Shown here in pieces: positions 20,913-32,500 of a stretch of 64,000 nt of DNA (the first letter of the stretch is position 1; the number at the start of each line of letters is the position of its first letter). The stretch spans positions 186,001 to 250,000 of the forward strand of contig CM035312.1 of the NCBI GenBank assembly GCA_002900995.3, given 5' to 3'. A program made the position numbers and the translations under genes. The notes beneath the pieces are model-generated. The model did no database searches. It worked only from the letters and a program-made list of their open reading frames with translations, and had not been told where the DNA came from. This DNA comes from Ganoderma boninense (lineage: Eukaryota; Basidiomycota; Agaricomycetes; Polyporales; Polyporaceae).

Positions 20913-21155
20913 TCAGATTCCATTTTGTATCATGTTGTTCCCTCCTTCATTCGGCGCGTCACAAGTACACAACAATCCGAGAGCGGGAAGGTGAGTCGTT
21001 GACTTATTGCCCAATTACCACAAAGGTGGAGTAGGCATACAGGAGATGTGGATATCCGTGTCCATCAGTGTTAGCATAAGGTATGTGAAGCCATGGTATA
21101 ACTGAATAACCTTCAAAACTGACCATGATACAAAATGGAATCTGAAGCCGATACA
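20903..21155. repeat. Perfect 32-bp inverted repeat, 189-bp spacer
   Basis: Arms are 20903-20934 (starts tgtatcggcttcagattcca) and 21124-21155 (starts catgatacaaaatggaatct), exact reverse complements. Both outer and inner flanking bases mismatch. The left arm overlaps the first readable codons of the kinase; the right arm lies just after the stop codon of the P-loop gene. No target duplication flanks the 253-bp unit. Confidence 0.9.
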
Positions 21156-21166
21156 AGTTAACAGCC

Positions 21167-23157
21167 CTACGTACCACCATACATCAGGCCAGACGGCGGG
21201 TCATTCCAATCGACACGGCCGGAGTCTAGCCAAGTTGCCTTGTGTAGCCGTTGGTAGCCTCCCTCGAGCTCGTCATAGTCGTCCACTTCCTCCCCGACTG
21301 ATTCCGCATCCCGGTGCTTCAACGCGTCCTACCCGCCATTGAGGCCATGCATCAGCGAGGTTCACGCACGAACCAGGCGAGACCGTCAAAACATGAACAT
21401 ACCACGACCTCCTGCGGATACCCAAGCAGCGCCCCGACCTCCAGCCACCCCGCGACGATGGTGGGGTGGTCCCCGCGGAAGAACTGCAACAACCCTAGCG
21501 TCTTCGCGATCTGCTCCCCACACCTCCCGGGAGTAACAAAGACGAAGCTCCACTTGATCTCCGCGCCCGAGTCCGAGTCACGTTCGGGCATCGACCGCAG
21601 CACGAGCTCGATAACTCCGCGCACGGCGGACGACACGACCTCGCGCCTGAAGTGGACCGTCGTCTGGAGGAGCGTCACGCGCGTCTGGTTCTCGCTGACG
21701 ACGAACGCGTCGATCCACGGGAAGCCACTGCCGCTGCGGAGCAGGTAGACGTGGTTGTCGCGCAGCACGACCGACGCCGTGCTGGAGGTGACCTGCTCGT
21801 CTGCGAGCACGAGCCCGGGCCCGAGCGCGAACCTGGTGCCGTCTGCGAGACGACACTGGCATCGTGACCGTGCCTCGGACTGGTAGGGGACGGTGGCGCT
21901 CGGGCTCAGGGCATTGGGGCCCCCAGGACTACTGGATGTCGATGCGCTGGGACGACAGAGGGCGTCGAGGATCGCGGGGTCGTACACGAAACTGAGCGCC
22001 TTGCGCGACGAGGACTTCGTGAATTTGGAGACGAGCGCGACCTGCTCGCTCGTCGTGCGCAGGCGGAAGCGCGCCGCGAGGAGCCGCTGCAGGAAGAGCG
22101 TGGGCACGGAGTGAAGGAGTAATAGGGTCCACTGCATGGGGTTGGAGACATCCCAGGGTTTCGAGACGACGAAGAAGCGGTGGAAGTCGAGGCCCAGTTG
22201 GGGGGAGACCAGCGTGTTGTCTTTCAACGCGGCGATAAACTCATCCATGTTGTCGAAGACTTCGTCGGGGCTGAGGAAGGCCCCGAAGTCGTGCGCGGGA
22301 CCTTGGGCCGTTTTGCTGTTGCCGTGCGCGCAGAAGCACTTCCTGATCGACGGGCCCAGGAGGGCGAATGTTTCTTGCGGGGAGTAGTACGTGCTGTCGT
22401 TCTTCCACGGATGTGGCCCCTCCTCTTCGTAGAAATGCCTATGTATAAATCAATTCGAAGCAATGATGTTTTTTAAAACCAAACTCACTGAAGTTTGCGG
22501 ACTTCGTTTTCGGTCCAGGGCTGGATGACCCAATAGTAGGCTTCTCTCTCTCTCACCCAACGACGGCACCGCAGGAGGGCTGACTGCGGCGAGGTCGCTT
22601 GGACCGTGAAGCACATCTGGGATTGGTCGATGAACTTGTAAGGGGGAATCGGGAGAGACTCGCTCGAGGCCACTAGTGCTAGAGAGAATTTTCCATCCTG
22701 CCGCACAATCTGGTGCCATCCTTCACCATTGGTCTCATACAGCCTGCACCCCATCCGATCGCAGTAGTAGTACTCGCTAGGCGAGTTGCAGAAAGCGACA
22801 GGAACATGTTCCCTCAGGGCTCTCGCAAATGCGTAGAGAAGGAAACAGAATTTGCCTGTCAGACACCATTATCGTCAATGAGGAACTAAGGGGCCAGGGC
22901 TGTCAACACTCGAACGTACCTGCCCCGGGGTGTCCCGTGAGCACGAGCCCTCCAAAGTGCTTTCCGCAGTGTGCCTCCTTGAGAAAATCCCAGAGCTCCA
23001 GGTATTCGTCGCGCACCGCAATAACTCGTTGTCCGACGCAACTCGGGGGAGGGCACGTCAGAATGGTGAGGCCGTGTCGTTCCGCCGTAAAGTCTTTCGC
23101 GCGAGACCACAGACGATCATAAGCATCCGTTATCCAGCCAGGTATATGTTCGTTCAT
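21167..23157 (-). CDS. P-loop protein of Crinkler/RHS-like type
   Basis: Four exons (23157-22920, 22855-22489, 22438-21403, 21328-21167) join in phase to 600 residues, starting MNEHIPGWITDAYDRLW. Exons 1-2 form a Walker A-like loop, GLVLTGHPGAGKF, followed by FLLYAFARAL and VAFCNSPSEYYYCD. The family usually has GxPGxGKS/T; here the Ser/Thr is Phe, so nucleotide binding may be weakened. WVIQPWTENEVRKL, YSPQETFALLGPSIRKCF and MDEFIAALKDN follow. The last exon has LHKATWLDSGRVDWNDPP. Proteins of this shape are abundant in Agaricomycetes and resemble the NTPase part of Crinkler or retrotransposon-hot-spot proteins; their role is unknown. A truncated copy lies at 7164-8045. The C-terminal exon is inferred from splice signals; without it the frame stops near 21352. 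Confidence 0.75.
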
Positions 23158-24183
23158 TATGAGTACCAGTGGTTGCCAGTGGCAGGACGTGCCGTCAGTT
23201 ATCGCAGATCTAGAGGCTGTAGAGGGTGCGGGGAGAACACGGTGAAAAGGGGCATGGGGTCTGGAGGCCGTTGGTTATGACGTCCTAACCTGGATATGCA
23301 CGTGGTAAAGCGGTCCGTTTGCGCGTGCTAAGCTCTGAAGTTAAGAGAACTCGATATATGCGGCGTACAACCCATCAGCTCGAGAGGGAAACAAGACAAA
23401 ACCATGACCATTGGGTGTGGAGTTATGCAGTGATGTATCAACATTATATATCGTGATCACAGTTCATAAGGGGGTTGGGACAGGCTGTTCTGTCTAGTGC
23501 CCCCATCGCGCTGGGTGGTCGTGCAGGGGTCATCGCCGGGCAAGAGTTGGACCATACACATGCATGATAACTCACTCACCACGTACATTTGATCACCCCC
23601 AGCACTTCCACTCACACAACCAGCTACCTAACTGATCTGCGAAGACGTAGACAACTGAGGTTGGGACGCGCTTCGCAAGGGTGAACGGGAGCCACGAGCA
23701 TATTCACGATCCTTGAGAAGAATTCGTGAGGACGCAAGGCGCGCCGTATTCTGTAAACCAGATCCGTACGAGCGTTGGAGAATGAGCCGCGACGAGTACC
23801 ATGCTCGACGTCGTCCGAGCGGACGGAGGTGACGCTGAGAGCATCGATTTCGATTTCTACGCCGAGATGAGATTGGTGAAAAGCGTCGAGCCAGGCTTAG
23901 AGACACGTAACAAGCGCGAAAGATGATGATAGACAGGAAAGAGGGATTTTCTGAATTGTTTCGAATTTGTGGAGTTGTTTGGTACAGTTTGGCCCTCTGT
24001 AAGTCCGGTATCTGCCGGCGCCTTTTGTGCCCTCAGTTCTTCCGTCCGTCTGCACCTCTTTCTTCCGTAGGCCTTGCGCCCTCTACAACCACGCCGATGG
24101 ATTTTGATCATGGATATACTTGTCTACAGAACGAGTTCAAAGACACATGCCTACAAATGCAAGCGGGCTACATGAAGTTCTCT
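23158..24183. other. Intergenic
   Basis: 5' flank of the P-loop gene and 3' flank of the first GST gene. Short frames occur on both strands, such as a plus-strand one from 23801 (MLDVVRADGG), but none has support. No repeat or RNA gene seen. Confidence 0.4.
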
Positions 24184-25164
24184 CTAACGGCTGGTGTTGG
24201 CAGCCCGAGCCATCAAAACCTCGAAATAACGAGCAGCTTGTTCCTTGGCAGACACCTATGTAGTAAGCCACAAAGCCACGCTCGTTCAGCATTGCATCGA
24301 GTTCCGCCCCTCGTGAAACTCCACGCAATAAAAACATCGCACTCACCATGTTCCACGTCTTCTTCACGCTCGGGCGCGCCATGTTCTCCTCCAGGTACTT
24401 CCGGATCCGCGCGAACCGCGGCGCCTCCCTCAGCGCCGCGAGCACCTCCGCCGCAGTCCCCGGTGCGAACTGCGATATCGCATGGTCCAGCTCGAGGATG
24501 GACAGCGTGCGCAGGTAGATGGGCAGGAACGCCGCGTCCGCGATCGACCACTCTCCCACCGCGAACCCGCCCGTCGGCGGCAGCAGGCCCTGCATGTGCT
24601 CGATCGCATCGTACAGGGTCTCCTTCGTGGCCTGCTTGAAGAGGAATCCCGCGAAGGCTGGGCGGTATTTCTCCTCGACGGCGCGGTAGAAGAGGCGGGC
24701 CTTCGCGCGGTGGAAGGGGTCGGCGGGGAAGAGCTTCACTGAGGGGAATGCGTCGGCGAGGAACTCGAGGATGACGAGGGACTCGGCGAGCTGGGGGACG
24801 TCTGGGGACGGCGAGTCCCCGGGCTGCAGCTTGGGGCCGCCGTACACGAGATACGGGACCTGCGGCACATGTACGGGTTAGCGAGGAGTGCGAGAGACTC
24901 TCGGCCATAACGTCGGTGGAGTACTGTACCTCTGCGAGGGTAGGGTACACTTTCTCTTTGAACCAGGATGGCTTGTCAGCCAAGTCCAATTCGATCATGT
25001 CGTATGGGATGTTGGCTTCCTCGAGGGCGAGAATGACTCTGTGCGCATACGGAGACACCTGTATGCAGTGCGGAAATATTGATGTCAACTTCAGTCGTCC
25101 TTGAGTGCATTCTCGTAGTTACACGTACCACAGCAGAGTATACAGTTATTCTTTTGTCTGACAT
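24184..25164 (-). CDS. Omega-class glutathione S-transferase, serine type (copy 1)
   Basis: Exons 25164-25129, 25058-24930, 24859-24347 and 24255-24184 give 249 residues with phase-0 introns. The start MSDKRITVYSA is followed by the active-site segment VSPYAHRVILALEE. In omega GSTs this is C-P-F/Y-x-x-R; here Ser replaces Cys, as in the serine-type omega GSTs described from Trametes versicolor. The thioredoxin-fold part continues with VPYLVYGGPKL and LAESLVILEFLAD (glutathione binding Glu-Ser), and the all-helical C-terminal half contains GGFAVGEWSIADAAFLP. Such enzymes are cytosolic and are linked to detoxification of wood extractives. Two paralogues and one pseudogene lie 35-38 kb away on the same strand with the same exon structure. 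Confidence 0.93.
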
Positions 25165-26387
25165 TGTCTTCTAGAGGTTACTTGGGATCTGGCGATAGTA
25201 GCCGAAAATGTTTCTGGGAGGTGCTGCTGGAGTCTGACTTGCTTCTGGTCTCCATCTGCCTTAAATACAGCCCTCTAAGTATGTCATGCACAGGCATTCG
25301 CAGGGACAGCGGTGTGTGGTACAGCGTCTGAGGGTCGTTTGTAATCCCGAAACCAGGGTCGGTGTATTAGACGAGGGGCCCCAACAGGCAGGATAGGCGG
25401 GACTCGGCGTTCAAATGGGACCACATCAATTCCCGTCGTCGGCGAACCTAGGTGATTATCCATGGGCATTCGGCCTTACTTAGATACTCTCGGGCTTACC
25501 TAGATGCATTCGGCTCTATTCGGCCATGTCCCCAACTTACCTCCACATTCAATAGCATATATGTCGTCGACAGTCTCCGGGAAGAACCAACGTCCTCCGA
25601 AGGTCTGCATCCCCTAATTACGAACAGTCGTGGCGCACCCGAGGACAGCCCATATGAAAACGTTGAGGTCATAGGTCGGATTCTTTTCGCCGAATCTGCG
25701 TGGCCGCCGAAGAGCATGATAACTGTCGGTTATCCAGTCGTGTTGCTTTTGGTCTAATTTTTTCGTCTTATTTGCATCTTCTTTCTCCAGGGTAGTGGTG
25801 GCAGGCGAGGGGGAATAGATGAATAGACACGGTGGAGAAAATGGATTTGAAGTGGAAACCGGCTTATATGCGGCGCATACATACTGGCTATCTGAAACGA
25901 TTACGTCATCGACCCATACTGCCAGGCAAGAGTGCACATGAAGCAGAATTGAGCTTTTATAACGCTAGTGAAAGCTTGAGAGGCAAAGCGTGAGTGGGGG
26001 GAAGAAACGGAATGTGCGGATAATTACACCGTTCAATGACTTGAATGGTTCATAGCAGTATGCCCTGGGCGTCCGCGGCGGTGACCCGGGCCGGTCGACT
26101 GTGCCCACCAAGTATTCGTGAAGTCAATCTGGTTCTTCCCGGGGTCAGTGCACAAGACAGGGATTATGCTATATGCTAGGTACGAATGGTGATGTCGAGG
26201 GAGAAAGTGCGATGATCCACGTAACGATGGGGCCGAGAGAGCTCGAGCAACCCGCGACTCTACATGTACAGTGCACAATGTCCAAGCTACAGATACAGAT
26301 ACAGCAACAACGGCAGCAACGACAACCATTCTACTCAGAACATACAAACACATACACACACACCCCGCACCCTAGCACACTCCTAGG
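25165..26387. other. Intergenic with possible coding remnant
   Basis: Upstream of GST copy 1. On the minus strand at about 25530-25810 a frame reads QKQHDWITDSYHAL and YDLNVFIWAVLGC, then a stop, then FGGRWFFPETVDDIY. This looks like a once-coding sequence broken by a stop, family unknown. Near 25431 aattcccgtcgtcggcgaac resembles the segment at about 60941 upstream of GST copy 2, which may be a trace of the duplication. 26345-26365 is a short ca repeat. Confidence 0.4.
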
Positions 26388-28302
26388 CTACGCATCGATG
26401 AACTCCGCATCCGCCTCCAGCAAGTCCCACCCCTCCTCGTCCTCCTCCACGATCCGCTCCGTCCGCACCTCCCGCCCGGCCCCGACGCCGCTCGTGCCCC
26501 GTGCCTTCGCCCGCGCAGGCGTCGCCGCCGTCGCCTGCAGCAGCTGGCTGAAGTCCAGCCCGAACCCCGCCGACGTCGGCGGCGCCAGCAGCGGCCGCGT
26601 CGCGTGCGCGCGCCGGCCCAGCTCCGGCGCGCAGCACACCGCCCACAGGTTCCCGAGCACGTCCCCCGCGTGCGCGAGCGGCACGTCGACCGCCTGCGTG
26701 TGCGCCACGAAGCACACGTCGTACAGCAGCATCGCCAGCGCCGTCGTGAACGCGCCCCCCGGCGCCGACGTCGGCGCCGGCGGACCCTCCGCGTACGCCG
26801 ACTCCCCCAGCATCCCCGACTCGCACCCGGACCCGGACAGCGACGACGCGCGGTGCGTCGCCGCGGGGGTGGGTGGCGGCTGCGTTCGGCGGCGTCGTCT
26901 GCGAGCGGTGCGAGAGCGGCCGCGCGGTCGCGGGAGACTTCGACGCCGGCGAGGATGCGTGCGCGGCCGAGGACGCGGGGGGCGGCGCGGAGGAGACGTG
27001 CAGCGGCTGCTTCGTGGACCACCGTGCCCACCCGCCCGACTCGCCCCCGCGGATCGCCCCGATCCACGGGATCCCGACGCCGAGCAGGCCGCTGCCCTTC
27101 GTCGGTCCAGTAGGAGCAGCCGTCGACCGTGACCAGACGACCTCAAATGGCAGCTTGATACCGAGGTAGAACGCGAGCAGGGTGACGAAGTGGATCGTGT
27201 GCGTCAGGACCGCGTTGATGTGGTCTGGCGGGTAGCCTGAGGGACGTCAGCGGGAATGCACGAGTCGCGAGCCGCTACGGGACTCACGACGGATGTCGCC
27301 TGGCACAGGCAAGACGAGCCCCCCGATCGTCCACTCGCCCTTCGTCCCCGCCTTCCCTCCTATCGGCGGCCGGCCCCCAACCTCGACCACGCTGAACACC
27401 TCGACGAGCTCCTGCACGAGGCCCGACCGCGCCCTCGCTATCGTGTCCGACAGTACCGCCATCTGCGCCTGCAGGTCCTCGATCTGCCTCGCAACGGGAT
27501 CCACTCCTCGTGTCGGTATGGGCGTCCCGTATGGCGCGCTCCCGGCGGACACCGTCCGGCCGTGCGGGGGAGAGAGGAGGGACGGGCGGAGAGGCTCTGC
27601 GGCAGAGGCGGGGTCGTTGCGGTCGCGAGCGGGGAGCGTGCCGCTTGCGGCGAGGCCGAGGTGAAGAAGTTGGCGGCGAGGGGGCGGGCGGCGGTGGATA
27701 GCGGGCGCATGATCGGGGATGGCGCGGGGGACGTGGAGGACTGGGACGAGACCGAGCTCGGCCGATGGGGCAGTGGCCGGCCATTCTGGGGCGAGGACGA
27801 TATTGGGGCGTGCGGGGGTGAGACGGACAGGGAGGGGGAGGGCGTGGATGTAGAGTACAGGAGAGCAGTGGCGATGGCAAGGGTCCGTCTGCGAGTCGCG
27901 AGGGTGTTGCGGAGGCTTTGTATACGTTCGCGCACTGTTTGAGTTTAAATGAGATTATCTGCATGAGTGGGGGGTCGTAAGGATGACGTACGATCCTGGT
28001 TGGTGGCCCTGAGCTGGTTTACCCCTTCCCAGATCTCCTGTACCCTCTCCTCGCGGCCTCGGACCTGAGCTCGACGTAAGCGTGCTGGATCGACGACGGT
28101 CTTGAGGGAGTCCTGAGCGGAGGCTATGTGTGCATCTCGGTCTGCAGCAGCATGCTGGGTTTGTAAGCGGAGGGAGAGGAGGCTACAACGGGTCAATGCC
28201 TGATCTCGGCCTACGATGCACTGAACGGCGAACGCACTGTTGTTTCAAGCAGTTCTCGCAGTAGAATTGGCGTTGCCTGAGCTCACAGTTCTGACACTCC
28301 AT
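26388..28302 (-). CDS. ATG14: Atg14-like autophagy PI3-kinase subunit, with a frameshift
   Basis: Five exons: 28302-28238, 28182-27992, 27934-27584, 27506-27288 and 27236-26388. The start MECQNCELRQRQFYCENCL carries the paired C-X2-C motifs typical of Atg14. A coiled coil follows (LRLQTQHAAADRDAHIAS, REERVQEIWEGVNQLRA, RERIQSLRNTLATRRRTLA), then the Atg14/UVRAG-type domain (LVQELVEVFSVVEVGGRPP, GEWTIGGLVLPVPGDIRR, YPPDHINAVLTHTIHFVTL). Atg14 brings the Vps34-Vps15-Atg6 complex to autophagosome formation sites. In the last exon a Ser/Pro-rich linker ends one frame, and the conserved tail (LLYDVCFVAHTQAVDVPLA, EEDEEGWDLLEADAEFIDA) is in another. The summed exons are one base too long, so a single extra base near 26863-26868 (G run) is the simplest explanation. 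The junction between exons 3 and 4 is the least certain part. Confidence 0.75.
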
Positions 28303-29571
28303 GCACGATCCGTAGATCGCCGACTATATGCTTCGGATGATGGCGACGAGTTGAGTATTAGGGCAGAGCGAGTTAAGAACGGAGAAGAGTGTGCAAGTGA
28401 TGGTCCGTGCAGCTTGAATAGCGGTAGAATGGCTGTATGAGCAGTAGAATGGCTGTCCGCAAGTGTTGGGTGCGTTGAAGGAGTTTCCAGCTGGTCAAGT
28501 CCTGGTTGAACGTGGTCGAAAAGAGACTGCACGTCGGAGTCGCAGGCGAAGAACAGTCGGGAACATCAGATTGTCACGCTTCGGGCCCAGAGGCGCGTAG
28601 CGTCACACGCATAACGCGACGCGCCAGCCGCGAGCGATGCGCTTCCTGGGCGCTTCAGCCACTGACGTCGATGGGGCCAAATTCCCTTGCCTTCCACCCA
28701 GGCCAGCTTGACACTGCGCCATCTACAAGTGACAAGCGAACAACAGTTTGGCTTTCGCATCAAGCTCTAACCTTTCGCCTACGTCACCAGCACTTCATTC
28801 ACTTGCTTCTGTGAAGGTACAGATGCATGGATCTTCTCAAATACTCTCAACGGTCACCCGTCGACAAGCTGGAGTCAACAACGCATGAAATACTGAATCA
28901 AATAATATAAGCATACTTATTGCATTGGAAGGTCGGTGCGTGAATGTCGGTTACCGAATGCAAAGGGATATGTTGAGCCGAAGCTCAAAGTCCAAAGTTA
29001 ACAAGTCAAAGGGGAGGGGGGGAGGGGACTCGGAACAAGAAATGGCAAGGGGAACGGGGCGCAATTTGGACAGGCGAAGCAGAATTTGGAAGCGTGGTGA
29101 TCGGGAGATGGGGATTGGATTGAATTCCGGGGTGGAAAACAAAAACATTGGAATGAGATGGCGAGAGCAGCAGCGAAATCAGGTCAGAGTTACACAGCGA
29201 AAGCGAATTCGAAGTACATGGTAGACGCATAAGTTCAAACGCGAGAGGGTTGAGATGCATGGGACATATATGGGGGATGCACAGCGGGGCGTATGCGTCG
29301 ATTTGGGGGCTGGGGGGTGGGGTTGTTAATAGATGCGTGAGATGCAAAAATGCAAAATGCCGGGGGGGGGGGGGGAGGTGAGTGAAATGCGAGACGGACA
29401 CGTATCGATACAGATCTTGGATGGGGGATGGGATGAGGGGGTATGGATGCACCGAAGCTGCATGCTTATGCTCAACGCAACACCGTCCATCGGCAGCTCG
29501 GATGCGACATCATCTACCTGTGAGTCGGGAACTTGAACTTACTTTCCTTTTGCGAACAAGGAAGCTTGGAG
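28303..29571. other. Intergenic, with a poly-G run
   Basis: 5' flank of the Atg14-like gene and 3' flank of the coiled-coil gene. It contains a small duplication (gtagaatggctgt at about 28425-28455) and a run of 14 G at 29362-29375. I see no gene. Confidence 0.5.
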
Positions 29572-32500
29572 TTACGCAGGCATGGCGCTCACACGACGAG
29601 CCACCTTCACTTTCGACGACGCGGAAACAGTGGAGCTCGTGCTCGACGAAGGCGAAGGGGCAGAGTTCTCCTTCTCTGATGGCTCGTTCGCAGACGGAAG
29701 CGACGGAAGCCGCTGGAGCTTCTCTTGGCTAGACGTCGACGTGCGAAGCTTCGAGGGCTCGAGGATCGACGCTGAGCTTCTCCGCTGATGCACTGGAGCC
29801 TTGATCGTGCTTGGAGTACCACGTGCAAAGGAACCGGAGGGAATGCGGGTAGGCGTCGCAGCGTTGGCGGACTGGCTGCGGCTCACGGTGGGAGGGGGTC
29901 CCATTGCACCGTGATCGGCGCGCTTCGACGCGCTTGCGCTGAGAGCGCTAGCAGCGCCGTTGGCACGAATGCTCTTGCCGAGGGTGGCCTTCGTGAGCGT
30001 TGACGGAGTCTGGTTAAGCCGGCGATCCTTGACAGCACTGTCGGTGTCTGACAGAACGGAAGGCGGGCGGCTGCTGGCGACGCTGGGAGTGGCGAAGATG
30101 GATGACTCGCGGCGGCTGGCTGGGATCTTGGCGGCCGATGCGGGAGTACCACCAGCCGTGCCACGGACACTCATACGCCTCTTGAGCTGAAATATACGGT
30201 GAGTATATGCACCACCATCAAACACAAAGCAACTTACCAGCTCAAGCTCTTGCTGTTTCGAGTCCAGCGCAATGTTGAGGCCGTTCATGTCCTCCTTGTC
30301 CTGTGCCCGCTGCTTCTGGACCTGCACGAGCTTCATCTCCTTGTCCGCGCTCTCCTGCTGCAGCTCATGCACCTGTCTCCTCAGACGCTCAACCTCCGTC
30401 GTGAGCGCACCGACTCTGTCAGTGAGGCTGCCGACCTGGACGTCGTGCTCCGCCTTCTCGCGAACCATCGACTCCATCGCAGCGCGGGACTCGACCTCCC
30501 GCGCAACAACATCCTGCAGCTTCCGACTCTGCTCGTTGACGATCCGTGCGTGCTCACGCTTCATCTTCACGATTTCGTCTTGCGCAAGCTCCGCCTCGTT
30601 CTCGCGCTCGACCTCCTTCTTATGGAGGTCGGAGAGCTCTGCCTCGCGTTCGCGCAGGCGGGCCTCAACGCGGGTGGCTCGGTCGAGCGCAAACTTGTGC
30701 TCCTGGTCAAGGGCAGTGACCTTGTCCTCGCGCTCGCGCAATGCCTGCGTGAGCTCCTCGGCGTGCTCCTGCTCCGCACGCAGTTGGTCCTCGAGCTAGG
30801 TGTTTGGATTAGCAACAGCGGCCAGCCTCAAATGCCCATCAAGCCTCACCTCAGTCAGCTGCTTCTCAAGGTCGTCCCTCGCCGCCCAAGCCTCCTGCGC
30901 CTCCGCCTCGAGCTCGTTCTTCCTGTTCTCCGACAGCGTCCACTCCTCCTCCATCTCCTCCACCCGCTGTGTGAATGCTTCGACGTCCCGCTTCGCCTCA
31001 TCCCTCTCCCGCTCAGCCTCGGCGATCCGCTCGCTCATCGTCTCCGTGTTGCGCCACTGCGCCTCGAGCTCCGTCTTGAGCACGCCGAGCTCCTCGTCCT
31101 TCTTCAATACCTCCTCCCTTGTGTCCGCAAGCTGCGTCTCCAATGTAAGCTGCTCCGCTCTGAGCGTCTCGTTCGCCGCCCTGAGCGCCTTCCTCTCCTC
31201 CTCCCACCCGACGGTCGACATCAAGCGTAACCGGTCGCCCTCTTCGAGCGATAGCGCCATGCTGATGTCCATACTCTCCATCTGCTCCTGAGCCCGCGCG
31301 ATCCCGTCCTTGAGCTCCCGCTCCGCCTCGTCGCGGCGGCCCAGCTCCTCACGCGCGTCCCGCAGCTCCGCCGTTGCGGTCCCCAGCTGCTCCACCGCGC
31401 TGCGCTCACGTATCTCGCCGTCACGCCGCTCCCGCTCGAGTTCCTCGATCCGCCAGTGCAGCGAGCGCAGCGCCATGTTCGACGCCTCGTCCATCACGCT
31501 ACGCTCCATGCTCTCCTCCTTGCTCCGGTCCACCTGCTCCTCCAGCGACCGCGAGTACCGCTCCAGCTCCGCGATCCGCTTCCGGTACCCTCGGTTGAAG
31601 GTTCGCCGCCGCTCCACCTCCCGTTCGCCCTCCTCTACGCGGCCCTGCATCATCCGCATCATCTCGTCCTTGCCGCGCAAGTCAACCTCAAACTGGGCAC
31701 AGAGCTCCGTCTGCAGTGCGAGCTGCGTGCGCAGAGAGAGGATGAGGTCTTCTTCGCGGGAGGCCGTCCGGTTGTGCGTCGTCACGATCTGTGGCGGGGT
31801 CGGGGGCACCCCAGAGCCGGGCGTGTAGTACGCCCTCGCATGCGCGCCGAAGGGATCCTTCTCCGGGGACCGTGGAGGGGTCTTCTGCGGTGGCGTCGGG
31901 GCTTTGAACATGATCAGCGCGCTGGACGCCCGGTCGTCGATGTCCGCTTCCGGTGGCGCCCCCTCCTTCTGCGCAGGGGAGCTCGGAAGGAAGGAGTGGA
32001 AGACGCTGTCGCTGTACGCGCGGCTGCGGTTCTTCGGCTTCAGCGAGCTGCGTTTGGAGTTGAGGGAAATCGGAGAGTCCTTGCCGACGTCCTTGATTGA
32101 GTGGAACACAGTCTGCCCGAAGCTGAACGATTGACTCCGGTCGTGCGTCCCTGAGGGCGACTTTGATGGGGTGCTGGAGTGGAAGTCATCCTCGATCATC
32201 GGTCGGATAGCGGTCGCCGAGGCATCCGCATCCGATGAAGGCAGCTCGATGGCGCTGTCGAGCAACGGTGCATTGTCTTTGCTGATGGGGATGGGGGGCA
32301 AGTCGAAGTCCTGCGACAGGTCAAATATGTTGGTGTCCTCGGGGGGAGGAAGAGGCTTTATCGACGAGGGGGGCGGCGGCGAGAAGACATCCTGAAGAGG
32401 TGGTCTTGAAGGCGTGCTGCTGCTCCCCTTGAATCGCGCACCAAACGAAGCAGGCGACGGCTCACTGCCGCTGCCGCTCGCGTTGGATACGTCGGGGGTA

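Noticed and set aside
26372..27132. Several long open frames on both strands
   Set aside because: Only the minus-strand frames with Atg14-type sequence make sense; the Arg/Pro/Ala-rich others are GC-rich shadows.
30199..31230. Long plus-strand open frame of 343 codons
   Set aside because: It is antisense to the coiled-coil gene; Leu-rich output comes from Glu/Lys-rich coding on the other strand.
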